Shown: piece by piece, positions 1 to 7,251 of the stretch
How positions within the stretch are numbered: position 1 is the stretch's first letter
How the letters are laid out: every line of letters begins with the position of its first letter
Assembly: GCF_025917005.1 (NCBI RefSeq)
Contig: NZ_CP078091.1
Span: forward strand, 2,480,001 to 2,544,000
Origin: Porphyrobacter sp. ULC335
GTDB taxonomy: Bacteria; Pseudomonadota; Alphaproteobacteria; Sphingomonadales; Sphingomonadaceae
Direction: 5' to 3'
DNA length: 64,000 bases
Program-made: the position numbers and the translations under genes
Notes under the pieces: generated by a model
Databases searched by the model: none
What the model was told of the DNA's origin: nothing
Seen by the model: only the letters and a program-made list of their open reading frames with translations

Positions 1-420
1 ATCGGCGGGGATGATGTACAGGGGGCAGGGCAAGCTGCCCGCCGCGGCCGAGAAATGCGTCACCAGCGGTCCGGGAGCAGCGCCCTTGGCCGCACCCAGC
101 ACGAGTGCAGCGACCTCCTTGTGCTCGGCCAGGAATTCGCTGACGATCTTCTGCCCTTGGCCGATCTTGACCGAAATGGTCGGCATGATCCCGCTTTCGG
201 CGAGGAGATTGCCGGCAACGCCATGCGCCAGCATCTCGGCCCGGTCGCGGGCTTCGGCCTCGATCGTGGCCTGCACCGCGCCGAACGCGCTGAAATTCTG
301 CTGCGGCACCAGCGCCAGCAGATGCACCGCACCACCGACCGCCACCGCGCGGCGCGCGGCATAACGCAAGGCGGAAGTCGCCTCCTCGCTCTCGTCGATG
401 ATGACCAGAAATGTGCGCAT
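1..420 (-). CDS. Universal stress protein family protein (3' end outside window)
   Basis: The minus-strand frame starts at ATG 420-418 and stays open to the window edge for 140 codons, so the C-terminus is missing. The protein begins MRTFLVIIDESEEATSALRY, the usual first beta strand and acidic loop of UspA-type proteins. It continues with an AVGGAVHLLALVPQ strand and a late VLGAAKG segment. The tail LPCPLYIIPAD resembles the last strand of Usp domains, so little is probably missing. These are small cytoplasmic stress proteins, some of which bind ATP; the precise role here is unknown. It is divergent from pdhC, sharing a 148-bp intergenic region. Confidence 0.8.
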   Translation of the reverse strand, partial: MRTFLVIIDESEEATSALRYAARRAVAVGGAVHLLALVPQQNFSAFGAVQATIEAEARDRAEMLAHGVAGNLLAESGIMPTISVKIGQGQKIVSEFLAEHKEVAALVLGAAKGAAPGPLVTHFSAAAGSLPCPLYIIPAD

Positions 421-521
421 GTTGTCAGCCCCGTAAGGCGTCAGGGTATCAATGCATTCGTATGGATTGGCAAGTCCCCCGCGATTTGCTCCGATTCTGG
501 CCCTTGCCCGACGCTAGGGAA

Positions 522-540
522 TTGGCCAGAGAACGGCCAA
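522..540. promoter_or_regulatory. Inverted repeat upstream of pdhC
   Basis: A perfect 6-bp inverted repeat, TTGGCC-N7-GGCCAA, lies 28 bp upstream of the pdhC ATG in the divergent region shared with the stress protein gene. Its size and place suit an operator or a leader hairpin. No regulator can be named from the sequence. Confidence 0.35.
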
Positions 541-568
541 GGATCGTTTACGGGAGTTGCAACGGATC

Positions 569-1978
569 ATGGCCTTGGACATCAGGATGCCGGCTTTGTC
601 GCCCACCATGGAAGAAGGCACGCTCGCGCGCTGGCTGGTAAAGGTTGGCGATACGGTGCGATCGGGCGACGTGATGGCCGAGATCGAAACCGACAAGGCG
701 ACCATGGAGTTCGAAGCGGTCGATGAAGGCGTGATCGCCGAAATCCTCGTGTCCGAAGGCAGCGAAGGCGTGAAGGTCGGCGCAGTCATCGCCAAGCTGA
801 CGGTCGAGGGCGAGGACGCCGCACCTGCGCCCGCACCTGCCGCTGCGGCCGAGGCCCCGGCGGCTGATGGCCCGGCAGCGACCCCGACAGCGAAGAAGCT
901 TGCCGAACAGAACGGCATTGATCTTTCGAGCCTCACCGGCACCGGCCCCAAGGGCAAGATCACCAAAGAAGATGTCGAGGCCGCGATTGTCGCTGGCGGC
1001 GGCTCGCCAGCGCCTGCGCCGGTGCAAGCCCCTGTGGCTTCGGCAGCGGCTGCGCCCGCTCCGGCGGCGACAGGAGAGCGCGTCATCGCCTCGCCCCTCG
1101 CCAAGCGGATTGCGGCGGACAAGGGCATCGATCTGGCACTTGTGAAGGGCACCGGTCCGAATGGGCGGATCGTCAAGGAAGACGTGGAAGGCTTCACGCC
1201 TGCGGCTGCTGTGGCTGCAGCACCGGCGGCGAGCGCTGCTCCCGCTGCGGCATCGACGGCTGCGCCGGCCCCCGCCATCGAAGGCGGCGCGCCCTTTGCC
1301 GAGGAAAAGCTCTCCGGCGTGCGCAAGGTTATCGCCCGCCGCCTGACCGAGAGCAAGCAGACGGTCCCGCACTTCTATCTCACCATCGACATCCGGCTCG
1401 ATCCGCTGCTCGAACTGCGCGCGCAGCTCAACAAGTCGCTGGAGCCCGATGGTGTGAAGCTCTCGGTCAACGACCTGCTGATCAAGGCGCTCGCCCGCGC
1501 GCTGATCCGCGTGCCGCAGTGCAATGTCAGCTATCATGGCGACACGCTGCGCCGGTACAGCCGCGCCGATATCTCTGTGGCAGTGGCCGCGCCTTCGGGC
1601 CTGATCACGCCGGTGATCACCAATGCCGATACCAAGGGCCTCGCCGCGATCTCGACCGAGATGAAGACGCTCGCGGGCAAGGCGCGCGATGGCAAGCTGA
1701 TGCCGCACGAATATCAGGGCGGCACTGCGAGCCTCTCCAACCTCGGCATGTTCGGGATCAAGCAGTTCGACGCGGTGATCAACCCGCCGCAGGGCATGAT
1801 CCTCGCGGTCGGGGCGGGCCAACAGGCGCCCTATGTGGTCGATGGGGAGATCAAGGTCGCGACGGTGCTCCATGCCTCGGGCAGCTTCGACCACCGCGCC
1901 ATCGACGGGGCGGACGGGGCGCAGCTGATGGAGGCGATCAAGCAGCTGGTCGAGAACCCGATGGGGCTGGTGGTGTGA
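569..1978 (+). CDS. pdhC: Dihydrolipoamide acetyltransferase, E2 of pyruvate dehydrogenase
   Basis: This is the 469-residue core acyltransferase of the pyruvate dehydrogenase complex, which moves the acetyl group from E1 via lipoyl-lysine to CoA. An N-terminal lipoyl domain (about 1-78) has its lipoylated lysine in ETDKATMEF (K43). Two segments then resemble peripheral-subunit-binding domains, at about 104-140 and 173-208. They are separated by Ala/Pro linkers, whereas E2 normally has one. The catalytic domain (about 240-469) ends with the DHRAIDG active-site motif (H442). ATG 569 was chosen over TTG 557 because GGGAG lies 12 bases before it and the product then starts [17 protein letters not shown]. 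It leads a cluster with a small protein, a thioesterase and lpd. E1 genes lie near 40-42 kb. Confidence 0.95.
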   Translation: MALDIRMPALSPTMEEGTLARWLVKVGDTVRSGDVMAEIETDKATMEFEAVDEGVIAEILVSEGSEGVKVGAVIAKLTVEGEDAAPAPAPAAAAEAPAADGPAATPTAKKLAEQNGIDLSSLTGTGPKGKITKEDVEAAIVAGGGSPAPAPVQAPVASAAAAPAPAATGERVIASPLAKRIAADKGIDLALVKGTGPNGRIVKEDVEGFTPAAAVAAAPAASAAPAAASTAAPAPAIEGGAPFAEEKLSGVRKVIARRLTESKQTVPHFYLTIDIRLDPLLELRAQLNKSLEPDGVKLSVNDLLIKALARALIRVPQCNVSYHGDTLRRYSRADISVAVAAPSGLITPVITNADTKGLAAISTEMKTLAGKARDGKLMPHEYQGGTASLSNLGMFGIKQFDAVINPPQGMILAVGAGQQAPYVVDGEIKVATVLHASGSFDHRAIDGADGAQLMEAIKQLVENPMGLVV

Positions 1979-1981
1979 TTG

Positions 1982-2242
1982 ATGCTGGAGTCGGTCGGCC
2001 TTGGCGGTGATGGCGACGAGGTGGTCGCAATCGAGAACGCCTTTGCGCGTTTTGGTGTCGATGTGCCTATCGAAGACGCATCAAGATGGGTTACTGTGGG
2101 AGACGTCTGGTCAAGCCTATGCCGAATTATCCCTAAGGCACCAGATCAACCCGATGCCTTCCTTAGGTTTTGCAGCGCGTTGGCGTACGAAACTGGCGTC
2201 GATCCGCAGCAGGTCGACCTCAACTCACGGTTGCTAGTTTGA
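1982..2242 (+). CDS. Small acyl-carrier-protein-like protein lacking the carrier serine (hypothetical)
   Basis: An 86-residue acidic protein begins 3 bases after the pdhC stop and overlaps the next gene by 4 bases. The stretch VVAIENAF..FGVDVPIEDA followed by WVTVGDVWSSL resembles helices II-III of acyl carrier proteins (acidic helix, short FGV/IP loop, TVGDV). The DSL serine that would carry phosphopantetheine is not present; the equivalent place reads GGDGDE. A second part (FCSALAYETGVDPQQVDLNSRLL) looks like a helix plus loop. Function is unknown. Placement between pdhC and an acyl thioesterase suggests a thioester-related role, but that is inference. It is expressed only if translation is coupled to pdhC, since no strong ribosome-binding site is visible. 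Confidence 0.6.
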   Translation: MLESVGLGGDGDEVVAIENAFARFGVDVPIEDASRWVTVGDVWSSLCRIIPKAPDQPDAFLRFCSALAYETGVDPQQVDLNSRLLV

Positions 2243-2646
2243 CTGACCGCACCCCTCAAATCCGCGTCACTGCCATGCCGGCAGACACCAATCCCTATGG
2301 CGGGGTGTTCGGCGGGTGGTTGATGGCGCAGATGGCACTGGGCGCAGGGTCGCTCGCGAGCCGGGTGGGGCAGGGCAAGGCGGTGGTCGTCTCCGCGACT
2401 GACTTTGCCTTTCCGGGTGCCATGGCGGTGGGGGACGAACTCTCGGTCTATTGCGACGTCCTTGCCACCGGCACCACCTCCATGACCATCGCCGCCGAAG
2501 CCATCGCGCGCGAGCGTAACGGCGAGGCGACCACCAAGGTTGCCCAAGGCACCTTCAAATTCGTGCTGATCGGAGATGACGAGCGGCCCCGCGCCATCGC
2601 CGCCAGCGCAACACTTCTCCTCCCCAAGGAAAACGACAATGGCTAA
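2239..2646 (+). CDS. Acyl-CoA thioesterase, hotdog-fold YciA-like family
   Basis: A 135-residue single hotdog-domain protein. DTNPYGGVFGGWLMAQM matches the signature loop and long helix of YciA-type acyl-CoA thioesterases, and FPGAMAVGDELSVYC and GTTSMTI match later strands. These enzymes hydrolyse acyl-CoAs in the cytoplasm. In YciA the helix reads QMD and the Asp is catalytic; here it is QMA, so activity or mechanism may differ. TTG 2239 was chosen because it gives MTDRTPQIRVTAMPADTN, close to the family start, and overlaps the previous stop (TTGA). An internal ATG at 2275 would cut into the conserved N-terminus. Its 3' end overlaps lpd by 8 bases, so the four genes are probably co-transcribed. 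Confidence 0.8.
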   Translation: MTDRTPQIRVTAMPADTNPYGGVFGGWLMAQMALGAGSLASRVGQGKAVVVSATDFAFPGAMAVGDELSVYCDVLATGTTSMTIAAEAIARERNGEATTKVAQGTFKFVLIGDDERPRAIAASATLLLPKENDNG

Positions 2647-4048
2647 TGAATATGATGTGATCGTGCTCGGCTCCGGCCCCGGCGGCTATGTCGCGGCGAT
2701 TCGCTGCGCGCAGCTCGGGCTCAAGACCGCGATCGTGGAACGCGAGAACCTCGGCGGCATCTGCCTCAACTGGGGCTGCATCCCGACCAAGGCGATGCTG
2801 CGTTCGGCGGAGATCTTCCACTACATGCAGCACGCGGGCGACTACGGCCTTGTCGCGACCGGCATCGAGGCGGACCTGGCCGCGATCGTCAAGCGCAGCC
2901 GCGGGGTGGCCAAGCAGCTCAATCAGGGCATCGGCCACCTGATGAAGAAGAACAAGATCACGGTTCACATGGGCACCGGCACGCTGACCGGCGCGAACAG
3001 CCTGACGGTGAAGGGCGATAAAGGGGAGGAAACCCTCACCGCCAAGCACATTATCGTCGCCACCGGAGCCCGCGCCCGCGACCTGCCTTTCGCGCCCGCT
3101 GACGGCAAGCGCGTGTGGACCTATCGCCATGCGATGACCCCCACAGAACTCCCCGCCAAGCTACTGGTCATCGGATCGGGCGCCATCGGCATCGAATTCG
3201 CCAGTTTCTACAACGACCTCGGCACCGACGTGACTGTGGTGGAAATGCTCGACCGGATCGTGCCGGTGGAGGACGCCGACGTCTCGACCTTCCTCGAAAA
3301 GTCGCTCCGCAAGCAAGGCATCAACATCATGACCGGGGCCGGGGTCGAGGCGATCAAGGTGTCGGACAAGGGCATCACCGCGACCATCAAGGACAAGGCG
3401 GGCAGCAGCGCCACCAGCGAGTTCACCCACGTGATCGTCGCCATCGGCATCGTTCCGAACACCGAGAATATCGGGCTGGAAGGACTCGCCGAGATGGACC
3501 GCGGCTTTATCCAGATCGATCCCTATGGCCGCACCAAAACTCCCGGTCTGTGGGCCATCGGTGACTGCACCCCCGGCCCGTGGCTGGCGCACAAGGCGAG
3601 CCACGAAGGCGTGACCTGCGCGGAAGCCATCGCCAAGGAACTTGGCAACACCGAGGTTCACCCGCACCCGCTCAACCGCAATGCCATTCCCGGCTGCACC
3701 TATTGCCACCCGCAGGTCGCCAGCGTCGGCCTCACCGAAGCCAAGGCCAAGGAGGCTGGTTACGACATCAAGGTCGGCAACTTCCCCTTCATCGGCAACG
3801 GCAAGGCCATCGCGCTGGGCGAGGCCGAGGGCTTTATCAAGACCATCTTCGACGCCAAGACCGGCGAACTGCTGGGCGCGCACATGGTTGGCGCGGAAGT
3901 GACCGAACTGATCCAGGGCTACACGGTCGGCAAGGTGCTCGAAACCACCGAGGCCGAATTGATGCAGACCGTCTTCCCGCACCCGACACTGAGCGAAATG
4001 ATGCACGAAAGCGTGCTCGACGCTTACGGGCGGGCGCTGCACTTCTGA
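2639..4048 (+). CDS. lpdA: Dihydrolipoyl dehydrogenase (E3)
   Basis: This 469-residue FAD flavoprotein reoxidises dihydrolipoamide with NAD+ for pyruvate dehydrogenase and probably other 2-oxoacid complexes. Seen: the N-terminal FAD-binding GSGPGGYVAA near residue 12; the redox disulfide in GGICLNWGCIPTKA near residue 45; the NAD-binding GSGAIGIEFASF near 180; and the C-terminal catalytic HPTLSE. Length and order are typical of the family. ATG 2639 gives MANEYDVIVLGSGPGG, and the gene overlaps the thioesterase stop by 8 bases. The 66-bp gap that follows separates it from an unrelated hydroxylase. Confidence 0.96.
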   Translation: MANEYDVIVLGSGPGGYVAAIRCAQLGLKTAIVERENLGGICLNWGCIPTKAMLRSAEIFHYMQHAGDYGLVATGIEADLAAIVKRSRGVAKQLNQGIGHLMKKNKITVHMGTGTLTGANSLTVKGDKGEETLTAKHIIVATGARARDLPFAPADGKRVWTYRHAMTPTELPAKLLVIGSGAIGIEFASFYNDLGTDVTVVEMLDRIVPVEDADVSTFLEKSLRKQGINIMTGAGVEAIKVSDKGITATIKDKAGSSATSEFTHVIVAIGIVPNTENIGLEGLAEMDRGFIQIDPYGRTKTPGLWAIGDCTPGPWLAHKASHEGVTCAEAIAKELGNTEVHPHPLNRNAIPGCTYCHPQVASVGLTEAKAKEAGYDIKVGNFPFIGNGKAIALGEAEGFIKTIFDAKTGELLGAHMVGAEVTELIQGYTVGKVLETTEAELMQTVFPHPTLSEMMHESVLDAYGRALHF

Positions 4049-4114
4049 TTTCGATAAATCGTGCCTTGGCGCGGATAACTTGATCGGAATTCTAATCTAG
4101 GTCAGTGAACGGGC

Positions 4115-5281
4115 ATGGCCGTGCTCGCTCCTGACCTTGCCGAACGTGTCCACGCCGCTGACCGGGCGTTGGCGGCGGGAAACCTTGCCGGGGCGCGCAG
4201 CATCCTTGAAGAGGCGGCGCGTCACGATCCGCCATCGCCGGAATTCTGGCAGCGCCTCGCCACGGTGCGCAAGATGGGCGGCTCGCCAATGCTCGCGATT
4301 GAGGCCATAGACCGCGCCTTGGCCCTTGCGCCGCTCGATTTCGTGAACCTGCTGATGCGTGCACACCTGCTCGAATCCGCAGGCCATCACGAGGCGGGGG
4401 AGGCCTATGGCCGCGCACTCGCACAGCCACGGCCGGACCCGCTGCCGCCGGTTTTTCAGCAAACCATTGCCCGCGCCGAAGCCGCATGGGCCGCGCATCA
4501 GCAGACAATGCGCCAACGCCTCGGGGCAGCGGTCGAAGCGAGCGGCGCCGACCTCACCCCCGCAGAGCGCCGCCGTGCCGAGCGGTTTGCCAGCAACATC
4601 GCGCGAACCACGCGCGCCTATCATTCCGAACCGACCCACTTCGCCTGGCCGGGCCTGCGCGAATGCGAGTTCCACGATCGGGCGGCGTTCCCGTGGCTGG
4701 CGGAGCTTGAGGCGCTCACCCCCGCGATCCGCTCAGAGCTGGACCGGGTTGCCAATGCGGCGGATGCGGCGCTGGTGCCTTACGTGAAGTACAGTGACAG
4801 CGAGCCGCTCGCCCAGTGGCGCGAACTCAACCACAACCGCGATTGGACCGCGATCCACCTGATCGAACGCGGCCAGACAGTCGCTGCGAACGCAGCGCAT
4901 TGTCCGGAGACGATGGGCTTCCTTGCAAGGATGGATCAGCCTGCGATCCCCGGCTGCGCGGCCAACGCCATGTTCTCGCTGCTCGCGCCGCGCACCCATA
5001 TCCCGCCGCATGTCGGCGTCGCCAATTTCCGCCTGCTGTGTCACCTCCCGCTGATCGTGCCGAACCGCTGCTGGTTCAGGGTCGGTGCCGAAACGCGGGA
5101 CTTTGCCGAGGGGCAGGCGTGGGTCTTCGACGACACGATCGAGCACGAGGCGAAGAACGAGACTGACCAGCTGCGCGTGATCCTGATCTTCGATCTGTGG
5201 CACCCCGACTTGTCACCTGCCGAGCGCGCGGCGATAACCGCAGCGGTCAGCGCGGCCGCGTTTCCGGTGGGTGCGCTGTAA
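4115..5281 (+). CDS. TPR-containing aspartyl/asparaginyl beta-hydroxylase family protein
   Basis: A 388-residue protein. The first ~130 residues form TPR-like helical pairs (ADRALAAGNLAGARSILEEA, then FWQRLATVRKMGG and AIEAIDRALALAPLDFVNL). The C-terminal ~200 residues are an Asp/Asn hydroxylase domain of the 2-oxoglutarate/Fe(II) dioxygenase type. HIPPHVGVANFRLLCHLPL supplies the first iron-ligand histidine and a conserved arginine; FDDTIEHEAKNE supplies the second histidine; LRVILIFDLWHP follows. In animals and some bacteria such proteins hydroxylate Asp/Asn in target proteins. The bacterial substrate is unknown. No signal peptide is seen. It is likely co-directional with, but functionally separate from, the genes around it. 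Confidence 0.88.
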   Translation: MAVLAPDLAERVHAADRALAAGNLAGARSILEEAARHDPPSPEFWQRLATVRKMGGSPMLAIEAIDRALALAPLDFVNLLMRAHLLESAGHHEAGEAYGRALAQPRPDPLPPVFQQTIARAEAAWAAHQQTMRQRLGAAVEASGADLTPAERRRAERFASNIARTTRAYHSEPTHFAWPGLRECEFHDRAAFPWLAELEALTPAIRSELDRVANAADAALVPYVKYSDSEPLAQWRELNHNRDWTAIHLIERGQTVAANAAHCPETMGFLARMDQPAIPGCAANAMFSLLAPRTHIPPHVGVANFRLLCHLPLIVPNRCWFRVGAETRDFAEGQAWVFDDTIEHEAKNETDQLRVILIFDLWHPDLSPAERAAITAAVSAAAFPVGAL

Positions 5282-5298
5282 CAGCAAGGGAAGCAGCA

Positions 5299-5910
5299 AT
5301 GACGGATCTGCAAGTGGCATTCCCCAAACCCTGCGAGGAGGCGTGGGAAGCCATGGCCCCGCACGGCTGCAACCGGCACTGCGCTTCATGCGACAAGATC
5401 ATCCATGATCTCGCTGCCCTAACCTTTGACGAGGCGGAAGCCTTGCTCGCCACCGAGGATGAGGTTTGCGTGCGCGCAAAAGTGAGCGCTGACGGTGTGA
5501 TCGCGTTGAAACCCTCCGCCGGGAACACCGCGCGCCGCATGGTCGCTGCTGCCGGAGCCTCGCTCGCGCTGGCGACCGCTGCCTGCCAAACCGTTCCCGA
5601 TAGTGCCGAACCTCGCTTCGAGATCACCGGGAAATTCGCGCACAAGAGCTTCTACAACTCTGCCAAACTGACGTCCGCCGATGGGCGCACGTGGTCCAAG
5701 CGCCGCGAGCCGGGTACGGGCCGTTTCATTTTCTCCGGCCTCCCACCCGGGACCTACACGCTCACCGCCGTCGACAGCTGCGGAGATCGTTCCCTTGTCG
5801 AAACTTTCACGATTACAGACGCATCGGTCGAAGCCACCCAGAGCTATCCGGAAGAAATGTGCATCATTGTCGGCGCGATGATGAAGGTTGAGCGGCCGGA
5901 GCGGGCCTAA
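5299..5910 (+). CDS. Hypothetical protein with Cys motif, membrane segment and regulatory-like beta domain
   Basis: A 203-residue protein with three parts. Residues ~1-65 hold CNRHCASCDKIIHDLAALT, a CxxxCxxC motif followed by a conserved-looking helix; this resembles a small cysteine-motif domain I recall in other bacteria, of unknown role. Residues ~80-105 are hydrophobic and end ALATAACQT, like a lipobox placed internally. Residues ~115-200 read like a carboxypeptidase-regulatory-type beta sandwich (GRFIFSGLPPGTYTLTAVD). This suggests a cytoplasmic metal- or redox-binding head anchored to a periplasmic beta domain. ATG 5299 was chosen as the start; it lies 17 bases after the hydroxylase stop. 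The gene converges on the FkbM gene with a 4-base overlap. Confidence 0.65.
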   Translation: MTDLQVAFPKPCEEAWEAMAPHGCNRHCASCDKIIHDLAALTFDEAEALLATEDEVCVRAKVSADGVIALKPSAGNTARRMVAAAGASLALATAACQTVPDSAEPRFEITGKFAHKSFYNSAKLTSADGRTWSKRREPGTGRFIFSGLPPGTYTLTAVDSCGDRSLVETFTITDASVEATQSYPEEMCIIVGAMMKVERPERA

Positions 5911-6788
5911 CTGCGGATTTTCTCCGCCAGTTTGTTCAGACCATCGATCCGCCGGATAGCAAAGCCGTTCGCCAGCAGCACCGCGTCGATGTCATCGTCT
6001 CCCGGTGAGGTCTCGTAAAGAATGGCGTCTGTGATCTGCAAGGTGCGCGTTGCGCCTGCGAGCGCGATGGCTTCCGCACCTTCGAGGTCCATCTTGATGA
6101 CGTTGACCCGTTCTATTCCCGCCGTGATTGCATCGAGAGTGGTTGTCGTCACGGAAATTGCCGCATTGCCTTTCGTCTTGTTGCGGACAATCGAGGCCTG
6201 ACCGAAGTGGGCCTCATCAGGCATTCCGATTGTCAGCGTTTGGCCCGGCGCATCGGACAGCGCATTTTCGACCACTTCGACAGTGCGCAGATCGTTCAGG
6301 GCGATTGTCTGCTTCAGAGATTGCGCGGTCGCGGGCATCATCTCGACCGCGATGACCCGGCCCGAGGGTCCGGCCATGCGCGCAAAATTGGCGGCGAAAA
6401 TGCCGATATTCGATCCGGCATCGATGGCCGTTCCGCCTGCAGGCAAGTGCGGAGCCACGGCTTCGAGCAGCTGTCGGTGGGTGGTCTGCCGGATATGGCC
6501 AAGATCGTCTGTGTGCGCTCGGATAGAAAACGTGAAACCGTCCTTCACCGTGATCGTCGCGTTCCGGATAAGGCGCGGCTCGCGCCATGCGCCCGGCTCG
6601 GTGCCGAGATGAGGCAGTCCAGCGCGAAAAGACCTGATGAGAATCGCCTGGTCAGAGGGGGTAACGCCGCGGCAATCCCTCAGCAGCCCGCCCCATAGCC
6701 CGAGACGATGGGCTGCCGTCCGCACCGTCTTCTGGGCAAGATCGAGAGGGGCCGGCACGATTGCACGCAGCTTATGACGCAGGCTCAT
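5907..6788 (-). CDS. FkbM family SAM-dependent methyltransferase
   Basis: A 293-residue protein with the FkbM core at about 95-260. GGTAIDAGSNIGIFAANFARM is the SAM-binding loop, VIAVEMMPATAQSL the acidic loop, and VNVIKMDLEGAEAIAL the family signature for substrate and cofactor binding. FkbM enzymes O-methylate sugars and small molecules, often in surface polysaccharides, but the substrate cannot be told. It stands alone on the minus strand, sharing a 4-base convergent overlap with the cysteine-motif gene and preceding tRNA-Ser. The basic N-terminal 60 residues are not recognised. Confidence 0.85.
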   Translation of the reverse strand: MSLRHKLRAIVPAPLDLAQKTVRTAAHRLGLWGGLLRDCRGVTPSDQAILIRSFRAGLPHLGTEPGAWREPRLIRNATITVKDGFTFSIRAHTDDLGHIRQTTHRQLLEAVAPHLPAGGTAIDAGSNIGIFAANFARMAGPSGRVIAVEMMPATAQSLKQTIALNDLRTVEVVENALSDAPGQTLTIGMPDEAHFGQASIVRNKTKGNAAISVTTTTLDAITAGIERVNVIKMDLEGAEAIALAGATRTLQITDAILYETSPGDDDIDAVLLANGFAIRRIDGLNKLAEKIRS

Positions 6789-6854
6789 GCAAGCACCTCG
6801 CTTCTACGCCGGCCGGGTAGGCCCGGTGCGACCCGGATCGAACGGCAAAGGCTT

Positions 6855-6944
6855 TGGCGGACAGGGTGGGATTCGAACCCACGGTAGGCTTGCACCTACG
6901 GCGGTTTTCAAGACCGCTGCCTTAAACCACTCGGCCACCTGTCC
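6855..6944 (-). tRNA. tRNA-Ser (anticodon TGA)
   Basis: The reverse complement starts GGACAGG, pairing with CCTGTCC at the 3' end, followed by a G discriminator and an encoded CCA. The anticodon stem-loop reads GCGGTCTTGAAAACCGC with anticodon TGA. There is a long variable arm, as expected for serine, and a GGTTCGAATCC T-loop. Length 90 including CCA. Confidence 0.97.
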
Positions 6945-7057
6945 TATGTCGCAAGCGGCTAGCGCCGAATGGCCTTATTGTCACCCCCGATGATGTCTCC
7001 GGCGCAATATGCGGCATCGGGCTCACTGGCCTGCGCCTGACCGGTCTGAACGCTCTC

Positions 7058-7101
7058 TAGACCCCCTTTAGACCCCGGTTAGACCCTGCCCAGATCCCGC
7101 T
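7058..7101. repeat. 11-bp tandem repeat array, copy 1
   Basis: Three clear units and one decayed unit lie in strict 11-bp register: TAGACCCCCTT, TAGACCCCGGT, TAGACCCTGCC, CAGATCCCGCT. The stretch 7070-7086 is identical over 17 bases to 61022-61038 in a second array. The 11-bp spacing places each unit on nearly the same face of the helix, as expected for protein-binding iterons. Function unknown. Confidence 0.8.
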
Positions 7102-7120
7102 CGAACGCGATTTGCGGCAA

Positions 7121-7136
7121 TGTTTCACGTGAAGCA
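7121..7136. promoter_or_regulatory. parS-like ParB-binding palindrome
   Basis: TGTTTCACGTGAAGCA matches the 16-bp bacterial parS consensus (TGTTTCACGTGAAACA) at 15 of 16 positions; the single change is G for A at position 14. parS sites are bound by ParB in chromosome segregation and usually cluster near the origin. ParA and ParB genes are not in this window. It lies 19 bp after the 11-bp array. Confidence 0.55.
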
Positions 7137-7251
7137 CGCGGCCACGAAGCGGGCGCAGGTTGTCCGCAGGTCGCCCCGGACCAGCGAAGATCATGAGTCA
7201 TCCCCAGTTCGGTTGTTGGGAATTCATGCAAGGTGTGACATCCCCTGTCTC

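Larger units (their letters stand above)
6945..7251. other. 307-bp intergenic region between tRNA-Ser and the transglycosylase gene
   Basis: No convincing gene is present. The region holds a 7-bp inverted repeat (CCCGATG/CATCGGG) near 6985-7021, an 11-bp tandem array at 7058-7101 and a parS-like palindrome at 7121-7136. The reading frame of the downstream gene is open back to 7120, but that product would start MFHVKH, which is only a translation of the palindrome. A signal peptide starts at 7252, so the upstream codons are treated as non-coding. Confidence 0.6.

Noticed and set aside
7058..7101. A CRISPR array at the 11-bp repeats
   Set aside because: Units are 11 bp and have no unique 30-bp spacers; no cas genes are present.
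7120..7251. N-terminal extension of the lytic transglycosylase starting MFHVKH
   Set aside because: These residues are a translation of the parS-like palindrome; a signal peptide begins at 7252.
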